A program made the position numbers and the translations under genes. The notes beneath the pieces are model-generated. The model ran no database searches, was not told the DNA's origin, and saw only the letters and a list, made by a program, of their open reading frames with translations. A DNA stretch of 36,316 nt from Clostridium sp. ZS2-4 (lineage in GTDB: Bacteria > Bacillota > Clostridia > Clostridiales > Clostridiaceae), in assembly GCF_026719745.1 (NCBI RefSeq), contig NZ_JAPPRQ010000042.1, positions 3,482 to 39,797 of the forward strand, written 5' to 3'. The stretch's first letter is position 1, and the number at the start of each line of letters is the position of its first letter. Below are positions 26,224 to 34,998 of the stretch, piece by piece.

Positions 26224-26257
26224 AATTTCTAGTAAAAATATATTTTTACTAGAAATT
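26224..26257 (-). terminator. Terminator after the PepSY-like gene
   Basis: A 15-bp perfect stem (26224-26238 with 26243-26257) with a TATA loop. On the minus strand a run of seven T follows. It lies 20 bp past the stop. Confidence 0.88.
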
Positions 26258-26277
26258 CCCCATTACTTAATAATTCC

Positions 26278-26898
26278 TTAACCTACTGCATTTATTTCAT
26301 CTAAGAATATGAATGATTGAACTTTATCACTAGCTTTATCTATGCTAACTAATATTTTTTTATTAGTATCACATTTAAAATACATGAAGTAAGCATTTGC
26401 TGCTTTTGAAACTTCCTTGCTGCTAGCTTCATCAAATTCTACTTTATCAACATCTGCTAAATTATTTTTCTTGATAAAATCAAGTGCTTTTCCTTTAGCT
26501 TCTTCAATATTAAATTCTTTAGTGTCTCCTTTTGCTGTCTTATCATAAGACTCAAGCTCAAGTACTTTATCTGTTTTAGTATCTATTAAAGCTGTATATC
26601 TTATTTTATCTTCATTAAGATTTTTATTTCTTACTAAGAAATATTTTTGTCCACCTTGTTCTATTGTCTCAGCTTTTAAATCTTTACTTTCTACTTTAAC
26701 ATCAAGATATTTTTTAAATGCATTAACAGCTTTTTCTTCAGATGTTTTTGCACTTTTTTCATTTAATTGCACAGCTACCTTCTCAGTCATTACTTTATTT
26801 TTTGATATTGTATCTTGAGGCATTTGTGCAAAGGCCTTTGTTCCTCCTAATGCCATTGCAGTAAGTAAAACTAAAGATGCTATTCTTTTTGATTTCAT
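26278..26898 (-). CDS. Exported PepSY-like small protein
   Basis: A 206-residue protein. Signal peptide residues 1-24 (GGTKAFA). Then two PepSY/YPEB-like units: SEEKAVNAFKKYLDVKVES...KYFLVRN and IEEAKGKALDFIKKNNLADVDKVEF...AYFMYFKCDTNKKILVSID, each a helix followed by strands with aromatic-rich ends. No catalytic motif is seen, and there is no C-terminal anchor, so it is probably secreted or wall-associated. PepSY domains in exported proteins often inhibit proteases or bind metals, but no function can be claimed. AGAGGAGG precedes the ATG. Confidence 0.75.
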   Translation of the reverse strand: MKSKRIASLVLLTAMALGGTKAFAQMPQDTISKNKVMTEKVAVQLNEKSAKTSEEKAVNAFKKYLDVKVESKDLKAETIEQGGQKYFLVRNKNLNEDKIRYTALIDTKTDKVLELESYDKTAKGDTKEFNIEEAKGKALDFIKKNNLADVDKVEFDEASSKEVSKAANAYFMYFKCDTNKKILVSIDKASDKVQSFIFLDEINAVG

Positions 26899-27321
26899 AA
26901 TATTTTTCCTCCTCTAATTGTAACATTAATTTATTTTTATTTTGTATCCCTTCGTTACAATTAAATTATATAGTCGATACTTATAATAACTATCTACAAA
27001 TTGTAAAATAAATGTAAAACAAGCGAAATGTTTATTTTAAATGTTTTTATTCCAATTTCTATTAACAATATTCTTTGTCGTTTAATATACTATATTAAGA
27101 CATTAATTTTCAAAGCTATTTCACTAATCCTTTTAATGTACTTTTTTGTGCATTAATCTAGTAAATTTAAGATTAGTGCGCATATTTTTTACGTAATTAG
27201 TAATATTAATAGTATAAGCGTAAATAATGAAAATTTTCTAAATTTTCAGTGTTTCAATTCCTTTTTATGATATAATTTAATTAGGATTAGCAAAAGCTAT
27301 TTATAAATGAGGAGTGAATAT
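26899..27321. other. Intergenic region with nested inverted repeats
   Basis: A 423-bp region between divergent genes. CACTAATC (27122-27129) and GATTAGTG (27171-27178) enclose TTTTAATGTAC and GTGCATTAA (27131-27156), which also pair, giving a two-level foldback. A TATAAT at 27271-27276 is a plausible -10 for the small gene at 27322. Close to the PepSY-like gene, TTGTAACGAAGGGATACAA (about 26943-26961, minus strand) is an imperfect dyad. No small gene or known riboswitch seen. Confidence 0.4.
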
Positions 27322-27525
27322 ATGGATAAGAAAGTAATATATGTTAATTTTAGTTCAACCTCCAGAAAATCTAAATCTAATCCCCAAAGCAATGAACATA
27401 AAATTATAAAACAAAAGAAATCTTTTTTTGATATGATAATAGATAAATGTAAAGCTCTATTTGGTACATCAGGCGATACCAAGTGTTTAAAAAAAGCTGA
27501 TCCTCACTATAAATACTGGTTATAA
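27322..27525 (+). CDS. Small basic protein of unknown function
   Basis: A 67-residue protein beginning MDKKVIYVNFSSTSRK, with a basic Ser/Asn-rich middle and an amphipathic KKSFFDMIIDKCKALFG segment. No transmembrane helix or known motif; I do not recognise the family. Coding status is supported by a GAGGAG site seven bases before the ATG at 27322, a -10 box upstream and a proper terminator right after the stop. The reverse-strand frame here lacks a ribosome site. Confidence 0.65.
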   Translation: MDKKVIYVNFSSTSRKSKSNPQSNEHKIIKQKKSFFDMIIDKCKALFGTSGDTKCLKKADPHYKYWL

Positions 27526-27526
27526 T

Positions 27527-27555
27527 TCAAGCTGCTTTGAGCAGTTTGATTTTTT
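27527..27555 (+). terminator. Terminator after the 67-residue protein gene
   Basis: A 10-bp stem (27527-27536 with 27540-27549), TTG loop, one G-U pair, followed directly by six T. Confidence 0.85.
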
Positions 27556-27600
27556 ATTGCTATAAATATATATATTCTACTATAATTAATAATATGAGAT

Positions 27601-27655
27601 TGATATATTGCAATTATCAATACTCATTGATCAATGATCAATTCATAAAAAATAA
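27601..27655. repeat. AT-rich dyad element upstream of ispF, related to 32481-32536
   Basis: It contains a perfect 14-bp palindrome, TCATTGATCAATGA (27624-27637). By eye about 50 bases align with 32481-32536 (starting TGATATA..TTGCAAT and ending CATAAAAAAT), which has AATCATT/AATGATT as its own dyad. Both lie in short gaps upstream of genes. Its function is unknown, and AT bias may contribute to the similarity. Confidence 0.3.
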
Positions 27656-27675
27656 GTTGCTTAGGAGGAGTAGAT

Positions 27676-28149
27676 ATGCGAGTAGGAATGGGATATGATG
27701 TACATAAATTAGTTGAAGACAGAAAACTTATTATAGGTGGAATAGAAATTCCTTACATCAAAGGCCTTCTTGGACATTCAGATGCTGATGTACTTATTCA
27801 TGCAATAATGGATAGTTTACTTGGAGCAGCAGCTCTTGGAGATATTGGCAAGCATTTTCCTGACACAAATTCAAAATACAAAGGGGTCTCCAGTCTTCTG
27901 CTGTTAGAGAAAGTTGGTGAACTGTTATCTGAAGAGGGATATAAAATTGTAAATATAGATGCAACTATAATAGCTCAAAAACCCAAAATGGCTCCGCATA
28001 TACCTACCATGATAAAAAAAGTAGCAAATGCACTTAGACTAGATGAGAATAGGATAAATATAAAAGCTACCACGGAAGAAGGTCTTGGCTTTACAGGTAT
28101 TGGTGAAGGAATCTCCAGCCAAAGCATCTGCATGATCACAAAAAAATAG
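27676..28149 (+). CDS. ispF: 2-C-methyl-D-erythritol 2,4-cyclodiphosphate synthase
   Basis: A 157-residue enzyme of the MEP isoprenoid pathway that cyclises CDP-methylerythritol 2-phosphate to MEcPP with release of CMP. The zinc ligands are D8, H10 (GYDVHKL) and H42 ([11 protein letters not shown]); [18 protein letters not shown] and the C-terminal [15 protein letters not shown] are all family signatures. The length is normal for the homotrimer. AGGAGG lies seven bases ahead of the ATG. It is not clustered with ispD here, and a bidirectional terminator follows. Confidence 0.96.
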   Translation: MRVGMGYDVHKLVEDRKLIIGGIEIPYIKGLLGHSDADVLIHAIMDSLLGAAALGDIGKHFPDTNSKYKGVSSLLLLEKVGELLSEEGYKIVNIDATIIAQKPKMAPHIPTMIKKVANALRLDENRINIKATTEEGLGFTGIGEGISSQSICMITKK

Positions 28150-28160
28150 CTATAAAAAAA

Positions 28161-28179
28161 GCTGCAGAAATTCTGCAGC
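28161..28179. terminator. Bidirectional terminator between ispF and the ParR-like gene
   Basis: GCTGCAG (28161-28167) pairs with CTGCAGC (28173-28179), extendable by AA/TT, with an A7 run on the left (U-run for the minus strand) and a T-rich stretch to the right. Confidence 0.75.
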
Positions 28180-28186
28180 AATTTTC

Positions 28187-28552
28187 TTATATTCTGTTTT
28201 CCAAGTCTTCGTCAACTACCTCTCTTCTTTTTACCTTTATCCCTTTAAAGCTTGGCCTGCCTACTGTTGAAGATGTAGTCTTAACAGGAGATGTGGGTAT
28301 TCTATGCTGTACTTGAGGCTGTATTGGTGTTGGACTTACTTCTAAGGCTGTTGCGGCTGTAAAATTTCCACTGTACATATATCTCATATCCAGTAAATTA
28401 TCTTCTATATCTTTTCGCCCTTCAAATATTAAACCTTTTAGTATTAAATCCTTTATTCTGTCGCTTCTATCCCCTTCAATATACTTGATTAACTCGTCAT
28501 CAACTATTCTGTCTTTTTTCTTTCTACGTCCTATATAAAGAGAAATTTGCAT
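28187..28552 (-). CDS. ParR/StbB-like DNA-binding partner of the ParM-like protein
   Basis: A 121-residue basic protein. The N-terminal half, MQISLYIGRRKKKD ... DDELIKYIEGDRSDRIKDLILKGL, looks like a ribbon-helix-helix unit (strand, helix, helix). The C-terminal half is Pro/Ser/Thr-rich and ends with a charged peptide, KVKRREVVDEDLENRI, which could be the actin-like filament-binding tail of ParR proteins. It follows the ParM-like gene by 15 bp, with a GAGGGGG site. Function is assigned chiefly from position plus fold pattern, so moderate confidence. Confidence 0.6.
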   Translation of the reverse strand: MQISLYIGRRKKKDRIVDDELIKYIEGDRSDRIKDLILKGLIFEGRKDIEDNLLDMRYMYSGNFTAATALEVSPTPIQPQVQHRIPTSPVKTTSSTVGRPSFKGIKVKRREVVDEDLENRI

Positions 28553-28567
28553 AATTTACCCCCTCTC

Positions 28568-29611
28568 TTAACCTACATTCTTCTTCCACTTCCTAACGCC
28601 TTGCTTAAACAATCCAGATGGATTTTGTGTTCTATTCAAGTAAATTGCATTCTTAAATTCTTCCTCAAGATAAGGTTTAAGTATAGATGCTCCTCCCCCT
28701 GTAAATATGATATTATCAATGAAAGGAAAAGCATTTTCCCAAACTGTCTGTATCTCCAAAATAATTTTTCTGCTCAAACTTCTATATGCCTTTTGAATAA
28801 CTGGAGTTAAATCATACCCTTTTATTTGTCCTGCTGCTACAATATACTGTATTTGACCATCTCCAACATTAAAATGTAACTCCTGCTCTATGTAATCCTT
28901 TATCCACATATAAGCTGTATACATTCCACTATTTTTAGTATCGCAGAAATCTGAAAGAGGCTCTAAAGCATCAACTAAATATAAGTTGTGAGTTTTACCT
29001 CCTATATCAGATATAGCATTTACCTTTCTAGCCATATCTTTATTAGTTATATTTCCATTATTATCTAATATAAGTTCACATAAGGTACCATGAGGCTGTG
29101 CTTTTATAATCAGGTCTTCCACTTTTATAATTTTATTTTCAAATTCCTTCTGGCCACAAAGTTTCATTCCTACTGTGTGCTGTCTAATTACCTTTGCTTT
29201 CATCTTTTCAATTCTTTCTTTATCCAAGCTTGATCTTACTGGAAGTCCCATAACAAGCTTTACTCTGCTCATAGGCTTCTTTGCCATTAAGCTTAGATGA
29301 GTCTTCAGTAAAATATCAAAAGATGTATCATTATGCTTGTCTGCTGCTCCATTCCACTGCATATTCCTATCTTGCTTAACAGCACACTCTCCAACTAAAT
29401 ATTTTGAAGCATTTACCTCAACCTCTATCCTGCTAAGACTGCTTTTTTGTGTTTCATTTAAATCACTATCTTTATCATAAAAAGGTCTCCACCCAGTAAC
29501 ATAAGACGGTGTAATAAACATACCTGAATCTTCTGATCTAGATTTAGTATCAGCATATCCATCATCAATAACTTGCACATTAAAAGAATCTACAATGTTG
29601 TTCTTTCCCAT
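28568..29611 (-). CDS. ParM/StbA-like bacterial actin
   Basis: A 347-residue actin-fold ATPase. Phosphate loop 1 is VIDDGYADTKS (residues about 14-24), loop 2 ISDIGGKTHNLYLVD (about 204-218), and the adenosine motif FTGGGASILKPYLEEEF lies near 305. This is the order of ParM/Alp filament proteins that push plasmid copies apart. I placed the start at the ATG at 29611 after GGGAGG; the upstream ATG (29638) has no site. It is paired with a ParR-like gene and preceded by repeated 11-bp boxes that could be the centromere/operator. It sits among chromosomal genes such as ispF, so it may be a captured plasmid-partition module or a chromosomal Alp. Confidence 0.85.
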   Translation of the reverse strand: MGKNNIVDSFNVQVIDDGYADTKSRSEDSGMFITPSYVTGWRPFYDKDSDLNETQKSSLSRIEVEVNASKYLVGECAVKQDRNMQWNGAADKHNDTSFDILLKTHLSLMAKKPMSRVKLVMGLPVRSSLDKERIEKMKAKVIRQHTVGMKLCGQKEFENKIIKVEDLIIKAQPHGTLCELILDNNGNITNKDMARKVNAISDIGGKTHNLYLVDALEPLSDFCDTKNSGMYTAYMWIKDYIEQELHFNVGDGQIQYIVAAGQIKGYDLTPVIQKAYRSLSRKIILEIQTVWENAFPFIDNIIFTGGGASILKPYLEEEFKNAIYLNRTQNPSGLFKQGVRKWKKNVG

Positions 29612-29640
29612 TAAGCGTTCCTCCCTTAAATATTTCATAC

Positions 29641-29704
29641 ATTATAATGGAATATATTATAATATACTCACCTTCCATTTTATTCCATTATAATACATTG
29701 GAAG
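29641..29704. promoter_or_regulatory. Promoter/centromere-like repeats upstream of the ParM-like gene
   Basis: Four 11-bp boxes of the form WTTCCAWTDTA: plus strand at 29672-29682 and 29682-29692, minus strand at 29643-29653 and 29694-29704. A 14-bp perfect inverted repeat (29641-29654 with 29681-29694) contains two of them. TATAAT-like -10 sites for the ParM-like gene lie inside. In ParMRC loci repeated boxes upstream of parM act as both centromere and operator. Confidence 0.5.
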
Positions 29705-29860
29705 AATTTAGTAAATAGTCTTATGGTATTTTTTTCTAATTTAAGGCATATATATAATTTAAACTTACTCCCCCCCAATCACCAGCAGCAAAAATATTTT
29801 TTCATTTCATTTGTCCACATTTCTTCATAACTGCATATTTACTAAATGGAGGTGATTAAC

Positions 29861-30130
29861 ATGACTAATTTTACAATGATAGAAAACGAACTTTTCAATT
29901 ATAATATAAGTGGACAAGCATTTAGATTATACTGCCTTTTAAAAAGCTATTGTTTTAATGGCAAAACGCTCTGCTATCCATCTCAAAAAACTTTAGCAGA
30001 GAGATTAAATAAAAGCATGAGAACAATTCAAAAAAATTTAAGTGAACTAGTTAAGGCTGGTTTAATCAATATAAAAAGAAGAGGCTCTATAAGTAACCTA
30101 TATGAGCTCGTACGAACAAAGAAATTATGA
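29861..30130 (+). CDS. Winged helix-turn-helix protein (HTH_36-like)
   Basis: An 89-residue protein. NISGQAFRLYCLLKSYCFNGKTLCYPSQKTLAERLNKSMRTIQKNLSELVKAGLINIKRR is a winged HTH like the N-terminal DNA-binding domain of plasmid and phage replication initiators (HTH_36). It ends just after the wing, so it is either a stand-alone regulator or the leftover of a longer Rep protein. GGAGGTGA lies upstream of the ATG at 29861. It is divergent from the ParM-like gene across 249 bp, a plasmid-like arrangement. Confidence 0.75.
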   Translation: MTNFTMIENELFNYNISGQAFRLYCLLKSYCFNGKTLCYPSQKTLAERLNKSMRTIQKNLSELVKAGLINIKRRGSISNLYELVRTKKL

Positions 30131-30782
30131 CTTTGAGAAACTGGAAAATGCACTCCTAGGCAATTCCCCAGTTTCCAAAAATATTTATGAACTCTTGAAG
30201 TGACAATATCCAAAATCACATTATATAATGGCGCTTTGTTTCCAGTACCTAGCACCTGCATCCTAGTACCTATTTCCTATTTATCTGGTTACTGGCTACT
30301 GGTTACTATCTACTCCCTTTGGTTTTTAAAAAAGCTTAAGGCTTTTTATGCTGTCCAAAATTACTTTTTTCTTATTTTTTCCTCAATTTTTTATAAAAAT
30401 AACCGAATATATTATACACATAATTAATATACAATCACAGTTTCACACCTATTTTTTACCTGTATTTTAATCATATTACATTCATGTCGTATTAGATTGG
30501 ACATATTATATTTATTTAATATGTCATTATACTTTTTTCTAATATGCTGCGGTTACAGCACAAAGAATACTAACTTAATAAAAAAAAATAAATAAAAAAA
30601 TATAATAAAGGCGCTCTTTGCCTATGCCATTATAACCCTATAACCCTTTACTCTAAAATTTATCCCATGACTAGCAATTTTAATACTCCATCCGAAGTAG
30701 GCTTTGTTTTGTCAGAAAATTCTTTAAAATCCTCTCAGTCCGAAAAGAGAGTAGTAGAACTATTATTCAAGGAGGATAGCTT
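30131..30782 (+). other. Long intergenic region upstream of the PAS kinase
   Basis: A 652-bp gap. GAAACTGG (about 30137-30144) pairs with CCAGTTTC downstream of it as a long-loop hairpin. Decayed tandem repeats occur at 30241-30272 (CCTAGTACCTAGCACC-like) and 30285-30313 (ACTGGTTACTGGCT-like). GACATATTA (30500-30508) and TAATATGTC (30517-30525) form a 9-bp operator-like dyad. A poly-A stretch lies near 30580. No gene or known riboswitch class was recognised; the short frame at 30200-30427 lacks a ribosome site. Confidence 0.4.
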
Positions 30783-32483
30783 ATGACCATAAACCATTTA
30801 AATTTTAACAACTTAAACTGCAGCGTTGATATTATTAATGAATTAAAAACTTATTATACAGAATCATTGAAATATAAGAAACTTTTCAATAACGATATAT
30901 ATATCGTTTTAGAAGTTAGTGCTGATGGAAAAATATTTGATGCCAATAAAGCTGCCCTTCAAGAATACGGATATTCTTTACATGAAATAAAGAAATTAAC
31001 CCTATTGGATCTTCGTAGAAGTAAAACTAACAACTTAATAAATTACCAAATTGAAAAAAGCTCGTCAGGTGCAATTGAATTTAACACCATTCATTATAGA
31101 AAAGATGGAAGCAGATTCTATGTAAAAGTAAATTTTTTCTCAGTGGATTTAGAAAATAAGAAAGTTTTTTTCAGCATCATTAAAAACATTACAGAAGAAA
31201 AACTTAAAGGTGAACAAATTGAAAAATTATCAAAAGCTTTAGAACAAGCTTCAAGTGCTATCATAATAACAGATGTTAAAGGAAAAATTGAATATGCAAA
31301 TAAAAAATTTGAAGAGGTAGTAAAAAAATCAAGAGATAAGCTTGTAGGAAGAACCCCTCATCTTTTTGATCCAAATATGCAGCCAAAAGACTCCTTTAAT
31401 AATATGTGGAACACTATAAAATTAGGCAAAGAATGGAAAGGTGAATATTTTCATCAAAGGAGAAACGGTACAGATTTCTGGTGGGATGTATCCATTGCTC
31501 CAGTTAAAGATGATAAAGGAGAAATTATTTATCTCTTAGGTATTACAGATGATATTACTGAAAAGAAAAATATGCTTAAAATATTAAATAATAAAAATCT
31601 GCAATTAAATGATACATTAACAAAGTTAAAAGATACTCAAATGAAGCTGATACAGGAGGATAAGATGGCAAGTATAGGACAATTATCTGCTGGTATAGCC
31701 CACGAAATAAATAATCCTTTAGGCTTCGTCATAAGTAACTTTACCTCCTTAAAAAAATATCTAAATAAATTTGAAAATGTTATTTCAGCTTATAGATTAT
31801 TTAAATCTTCTTTAGAAAACTCGCCTAACATAAATCTTGAAAATGAAATAACCACCATTAATGAAATTGAAAACAAGAATAAATTAGATTTTATTCTGGA
31901 GGATTTAAAAGGGCTCCTTGATGATACAAACGAGGGTCTTGAAAGAGTTAGAAAAATAGTAATTGCCTTAAGAGTTTTTTCTCATGAAAACAACGCCAAC
32001 GAATTTGAGGAGTATAACATAAATTCAGGATTAAAAAATACTTTAATAATTGCAAACAACGAAATAAAATATACTGCAAATATAGAAACAAACCTAGAGG
32101 ATATTCCTTTAGTAGAAGCAAATTCCAATGAAATAAATCAAGTACTGCTTAATATTTTAGTTAATGCAGCTCATGCAATAAAAGAAAAACTTCCTGAAAA
32201 TTCTTGCAAATCAGGGATAATTAAGATTAATACCTATAAGGATGAAAAATATGTTTACTGTTCCATAGAAGATAACGGTGTTGGTATTCCTGTTGAAAAC
32301 ATGAACAAGATTTTCAATCCATTTTTCACTACAAAAGCCATAGGAAAAGGTACAGGCTTTGGTTTAAGTATTTCTTACGACATCATAAAAAACAAACATA
32401 AAGGTGATTTAATAATTGAGAGTGAGATTAATGTTGGTACAAAAGTTATTATGAAAATTCCAATATGTCAGAAATCAGAATGA
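30783..32483 (+). CDS. Cytosolic PAS-PAS histidine kinase
   Basis: A 566-residue protein with no membrane segment. Two PAS domains (about 35-140, EYGYSLHEI; and 150-265, [18 protein letters not shown] ... PAC DITEKK) precede a coiled coil and HisKA with H307 in [18 protein letters not shown], the type 4 HPK sequence. HATPase_c has [22 protein letters not shown] and GTGFGLSIS. Signal is likely a cytosolic redox or small-molecule cue, unresolved. AAGGAGG lies seven bases ahead of the ATG. The response regulator gene follows after 102 bp, with no terminator between. Confidence 0.9.
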   Translation: MTINHLNFNNLNCSVDIINELKTYYTESLKYKKLFNNDIYIVLEVSADGKIFDANKAALQEYGYSLHEIKKLTLLDLRRSKTNNLINYQIEKSSSGAIEFNTIHYRKDGSRFYVKVNFFSVDLENKKVFFSIIKNITEEKLKGEQIEKLSKALEQASSAIIITDVKGKIEYANKKFEEVVKKSRDKLVGRTPHLFDPNMQPKDSFNNMWNTIKLGKEWKGEYFHQRRNGTDFWWDVSIAPVKDDKGEIIYLLGITDDITEKKNMLKILNNKNLQLNDTLTKLKDTQMKLIQEDKMASIGQLSAGIAHEINNPLGFVISNFTSLKKYLNKFENVISAYRLFKSSLENSPNINLENEITTINEIENKNKLDFILEDLKGLLDDTNEGLERVRKIVIALRVFSHENNANEFEEYNINSGLKNTLIIANNEIKYTANIETNLEDIPLVEANSNEINQVLLNILVNAAHAIKEKLPENSCKSGIIKINTYKDEKYVYCSIEDNGVGIPVENMNKIFNPFFTTKAIGKGTGFGLSISYDIIKNKHKGDLIIESEINVGTKVIMKIPICQKSE

Positions 32484-32585
32484 TATATATTGCAATAATC
32501 ATTATTGTTCAATGATTAATTTTTTAACATAAAAAATCATATTATGGACTTTTAATAATCAAACTAGAAAAAAGGGGGTAATCTA

Positions 32586-33620
32586 ATGGATATAGTAAAA
32601 GTACTCTTCGTTGATGATGAGGTACATATTTTAAATTCCATTAATAGAAGTGTAATCGATGAGGATTATTCATCTTTCTTTGCAGTAAGTGGTGAAAAAG
32701 CCTTAGAAATAATTCAAGATAAAGAAATAAGTGTGTTGGTTACTGATATGAAAATGCCAAATATGAATGGATTGGAGCTTTTGAAAAAAGTAAAAGAAAT
32801 CTCCCCTAATACTATAAGAATGGTCTTATCAGGTTACACTCAGCTGCCCCAGGTTTTAGCCACAGTAAATTCTGTAGGAATTTTCAAATTTATAACCAAG
32901 CCTTGGAAAGATGATGAGGAATTCTTACCTTCTATCAGGGAAGCTATAGATTATTATACTTTTAAAAAAGAAAGCAGCAAATTTAAAAAAGAACTTCAGA
33001 ATAAAAACTTAATGTATAAAAATATGCTGAATTACAACAATGACATACTGAAAAATATCAATATTGATATGAATAATCTCAAAAAAATCAATAAACTTAT
33101 ATTAAGTTTTGAAAAAAATCTTTTTGATAAAATAAAGAGCAATCAAGTTGATATAAATTTAGTAGATTATTATATTGATTTGATAAACTCTATATATTTT
33201 GACTTTCTAAATACTCTGCCTTCAAAAAATGAAAAATTCAGCTTAGAGCAGCTTGCTAATACTTTAAAATCCGATATACTCCATGATTTACAAATAGAAA
33301 TTGTTAAACCTGACTTTGTATATGAAGGAAATTACACATTGATTATAACAACCATAAAAACTCTATTAAAACAAATACTTAAGAAGTGTACTGAAAATGA
33401 ATTTGAGATAATTATAAATCAGTTTAATCCCCTAAAAATAGATATTAAATTTAACAAAGAAAATTTTCATGAAATAGTTTCAAAAGATTTAGACTTGAAA
33501 TTGACTATAAAGGTTTTAAATGAGATAAATACTACTGTTGGGGAAAATTTTAATATTAATATAGAGGATAACAGCATATGTGTAAATATAAATTTTAGCA
33601 ACTCTATAAATATATCATAA
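32586..33620 (+). CDS. Receiver-domain response regulator with novel C-terminal region
   Basis: A 344-residue protein. The receiver (1-125) has D10/D11, phospho-site D54 (LVTDMKMPNMNG), and MVLSGYTQLPQVLATVN ... FKFITKPWKDDE, the form common in RpfG-type regulators. In place of an HD-GYP or DNA-binding output, residues 130-344 are a coiled-coil then a mixed alpha/beta region with Leu/Ile/Lys bias, DIKFNKENFHEIV near the end and no recognised catalytic motif. The late part vaguely resembles a degenerate HATPase-like fold, which is only an impression. A GGGGGTAAT site precedes the ATG. Partner of the upstream kinase. Confidence 0.82.
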   Translation: MDIVKVLFVDDEVHILNSINRSVIDEDYSSFFAVSGEKALEIIQDKEISVLVTDMKMPNMNGLELLKKVKEISPNTIRMVLSGYTQLPQVLATVNSVGIFKFITKPWKDDEEFLPSIREAIDYYTFKKESSKFKKELQNKNLMYKNMLNYNNDILKNINIDMNNLKKINKLILSFEKNLFDKIKSNQVDINLVDYYIDLINSIYFDFLNTLPSKNEKFSLEQLANTLKSDILHDLQIEIVKPDFVYEGNYTLIITTIKTLLKQILKKCTENEFEIIINQFNPLKIDIKFNKENFHEIVSKDLDLKLTIKVLNEINTTVGENFNINIEDNSICVNINFSNSINIS

Positions 33621-33630
33621 AAATGTTGAA

Positions 33631-33667
33631 AGGCTTAACTCTTTAGTATACTTACTGAGTTAAGCCT
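33631..33667. terminator. Bidirectional hairpin terminator between the response regulator and CARF nuclease genes
   Basis: An 11-bp stem (33631-33641 with 33657-33667, arm AGGCTTAACTC) and a 15-nt loop between two converging genes. T-rich tail after it on the plus strand (TAAAATATTTATTT) is modest. Confidence 0.7.
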
Positions 33668-33719
33668 TAAAATATTTATTTCACTCTTGAAACCGTATTA
33701 TTCTATCAATTTATTTAAG

Positions 33720-34868
33720 TTAAGATACTATAATGCTCTGCAGCTTGTTCTCTAATTTTTCTACATCACCATCAAAAATAACAATATGAATCCCCATCTC
33801 TTCGGCTCTTGAAAATGTACTTCTCTTATGAGATGGTTTAGTGGCTACAAGAACCTTTTTCACATCCACTCCTCCAAGCTGCTCTGCATATACCTGAAGT
33901 TCATTTAAGGTTCCATCATCATATTTTGATGTATCCTTACATGAAATATATACTAATTGTGATTTTGCAGCTGCTAATACATCTATTTCATTTTTTACAT
34001 TCCTAACATCATTGTCCCACAAAAATAATACCCCACTCTTTACATCATCAACTTCTTTTATCCCTTTTACTACTTTGTAAACTAATACTTCCAGCCAAGT
34101 ACCTGTCTTCAAGAACAAAGTCTTTATTTCTGAATTATTGAAGTAAATAACTACCTGATCCTCATCTTTATAACTAAAATCAATTAAATCCAACTCTTTG
34201 AATTTTGTCAAAAACTTATAATGTTCTTTTTTATCTTCATTATTTATTCCCTTCAAACTGATTATGGCCCTATTCATCAAAGAATCATTATTTTGTGCAA
34301 TATTACTGTGTATAATGGTCATTTTAAAATCATTCCACGGTTCGTAGTTTTTAATAATATAATCCACAAACTCCTGAACATTTGCTTTATTAAACAACTT
34401 TGTTGACTGTAGAAGAATCTTTCCACCTGTACTTTCAATAAAATCTTTAACTCCCAAACGTCTAAATTCTATATTCAGTCTGTGGATACTATTGTCAGTA
34501 AAATTTAAAATAGATTCATGTTCTACATCAACAAAAATAGATGTTATTTTATGTTTTTCCGCAGCCCTATAGGCAATAAGACTCATAAGTCTACTGCCGC
34601 CAGCTAAGTTTATTACAGTATCTTCCCCACTGTACTTAATTATAATTGGCTCTATATATTTTGACTTCACTTCATCAATTGGAATTCCTTCTATTTCTAT
34701 TCCAGTAAGCTTATCTTTCAAATAACTCTTGATTATCTCAAATTCTTCAAAATCTTCTCTATTGTTTTCATACACAAAAATAACTTTCTCAGGCTTTAAA
34801 TTTAAAGCTGCTACAGCATTCTGCTCATTGAAATCCTCAAGAAGATTAATTAGATTTTTGCATTTCAT
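33720..34868 (-). CDS. Card1/Can2-like CARF-domain nuclease (DUF1887 family)
   Basis: A 382-residue protein. The N-terminal Rossmann-like CARF domain (about 1-140) includes VIFVYENN and the ligand loop NLAGGSRLM (87-95), the place where cyclic oligoadenylate binds in CARF proteins. The C-terminal PD-(D/E)xK nuclease has GTWLE (E260), NEIDVL (E294, D296) and ISCK (K311), a full active site. This layout is that of Card1/Can2, cA4-activated nucleases of type III CRISPR systems that cut DNA and RNA. I placed the start at the ATG at 34868, with GGGTGAT before it. No cas gene or repeat array is in the window, so its activator must come from elsewhere, or it answers to another signal. Confidence 0.85.
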   Translation of the reverse strand: MKCKNLINLLEDFNEQNAVAALNLKPEKVIFVYENNREDFEEFEIIKSYLKDKLTGIEIEGIPIDEVKSKYIEPIIIKYSGEDTVINLAGGSRLMSLIAYRAAEKHKITSIFVDVEHESILNFTDNSIHRLNIEFRRLGVKDFIESTGGKILLQSTKLFNKANVQEFVDYIIKNYEPWNDFKMTIIHSNIAQNNDSLMNRAIISLKGINNEDKKEHYKFLTKFKELDLIDFSYKDEDQVVIYFNNSEIKTLFLKTGTWLEVLVYKVVKGIKEVDDVKSGVLFLWDNDVRNVKNEIDVLAAAKSQLVYISCKDTSKYDDGTLNELQVYAEQLGGVDVKKVLVATKPSHKRSTFSRAEEMGIHIVIFDGDVEKLENKLQSIIVS

Positions 34869-34998
34869 ATTATCACCCACAAATGTTTTATACCTTTAGT
34901 ATTTGCAAAGATAGGAATATATAAACATTGAGATAAATTTAAAGTTTTTTTTGCATAAAAAAAAGCCCCTGAAATCCTCAAAGGTCTTGAATTACTTA

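Noticed and set aside
30200-30427. A 75-codon frame in the gap before the PAS kinase
   Set aside because: No ribosome site, covers decayed tandem repeats, and the hydrophobic run has no family pattern.
30131-30782. A riboswitch (c-di-GMP or other) in the kinase leader
   Set aside because: None of the known conserved cores was found; only a short CTCTC/GAGAG hairpin near 30735-30752 is visible.
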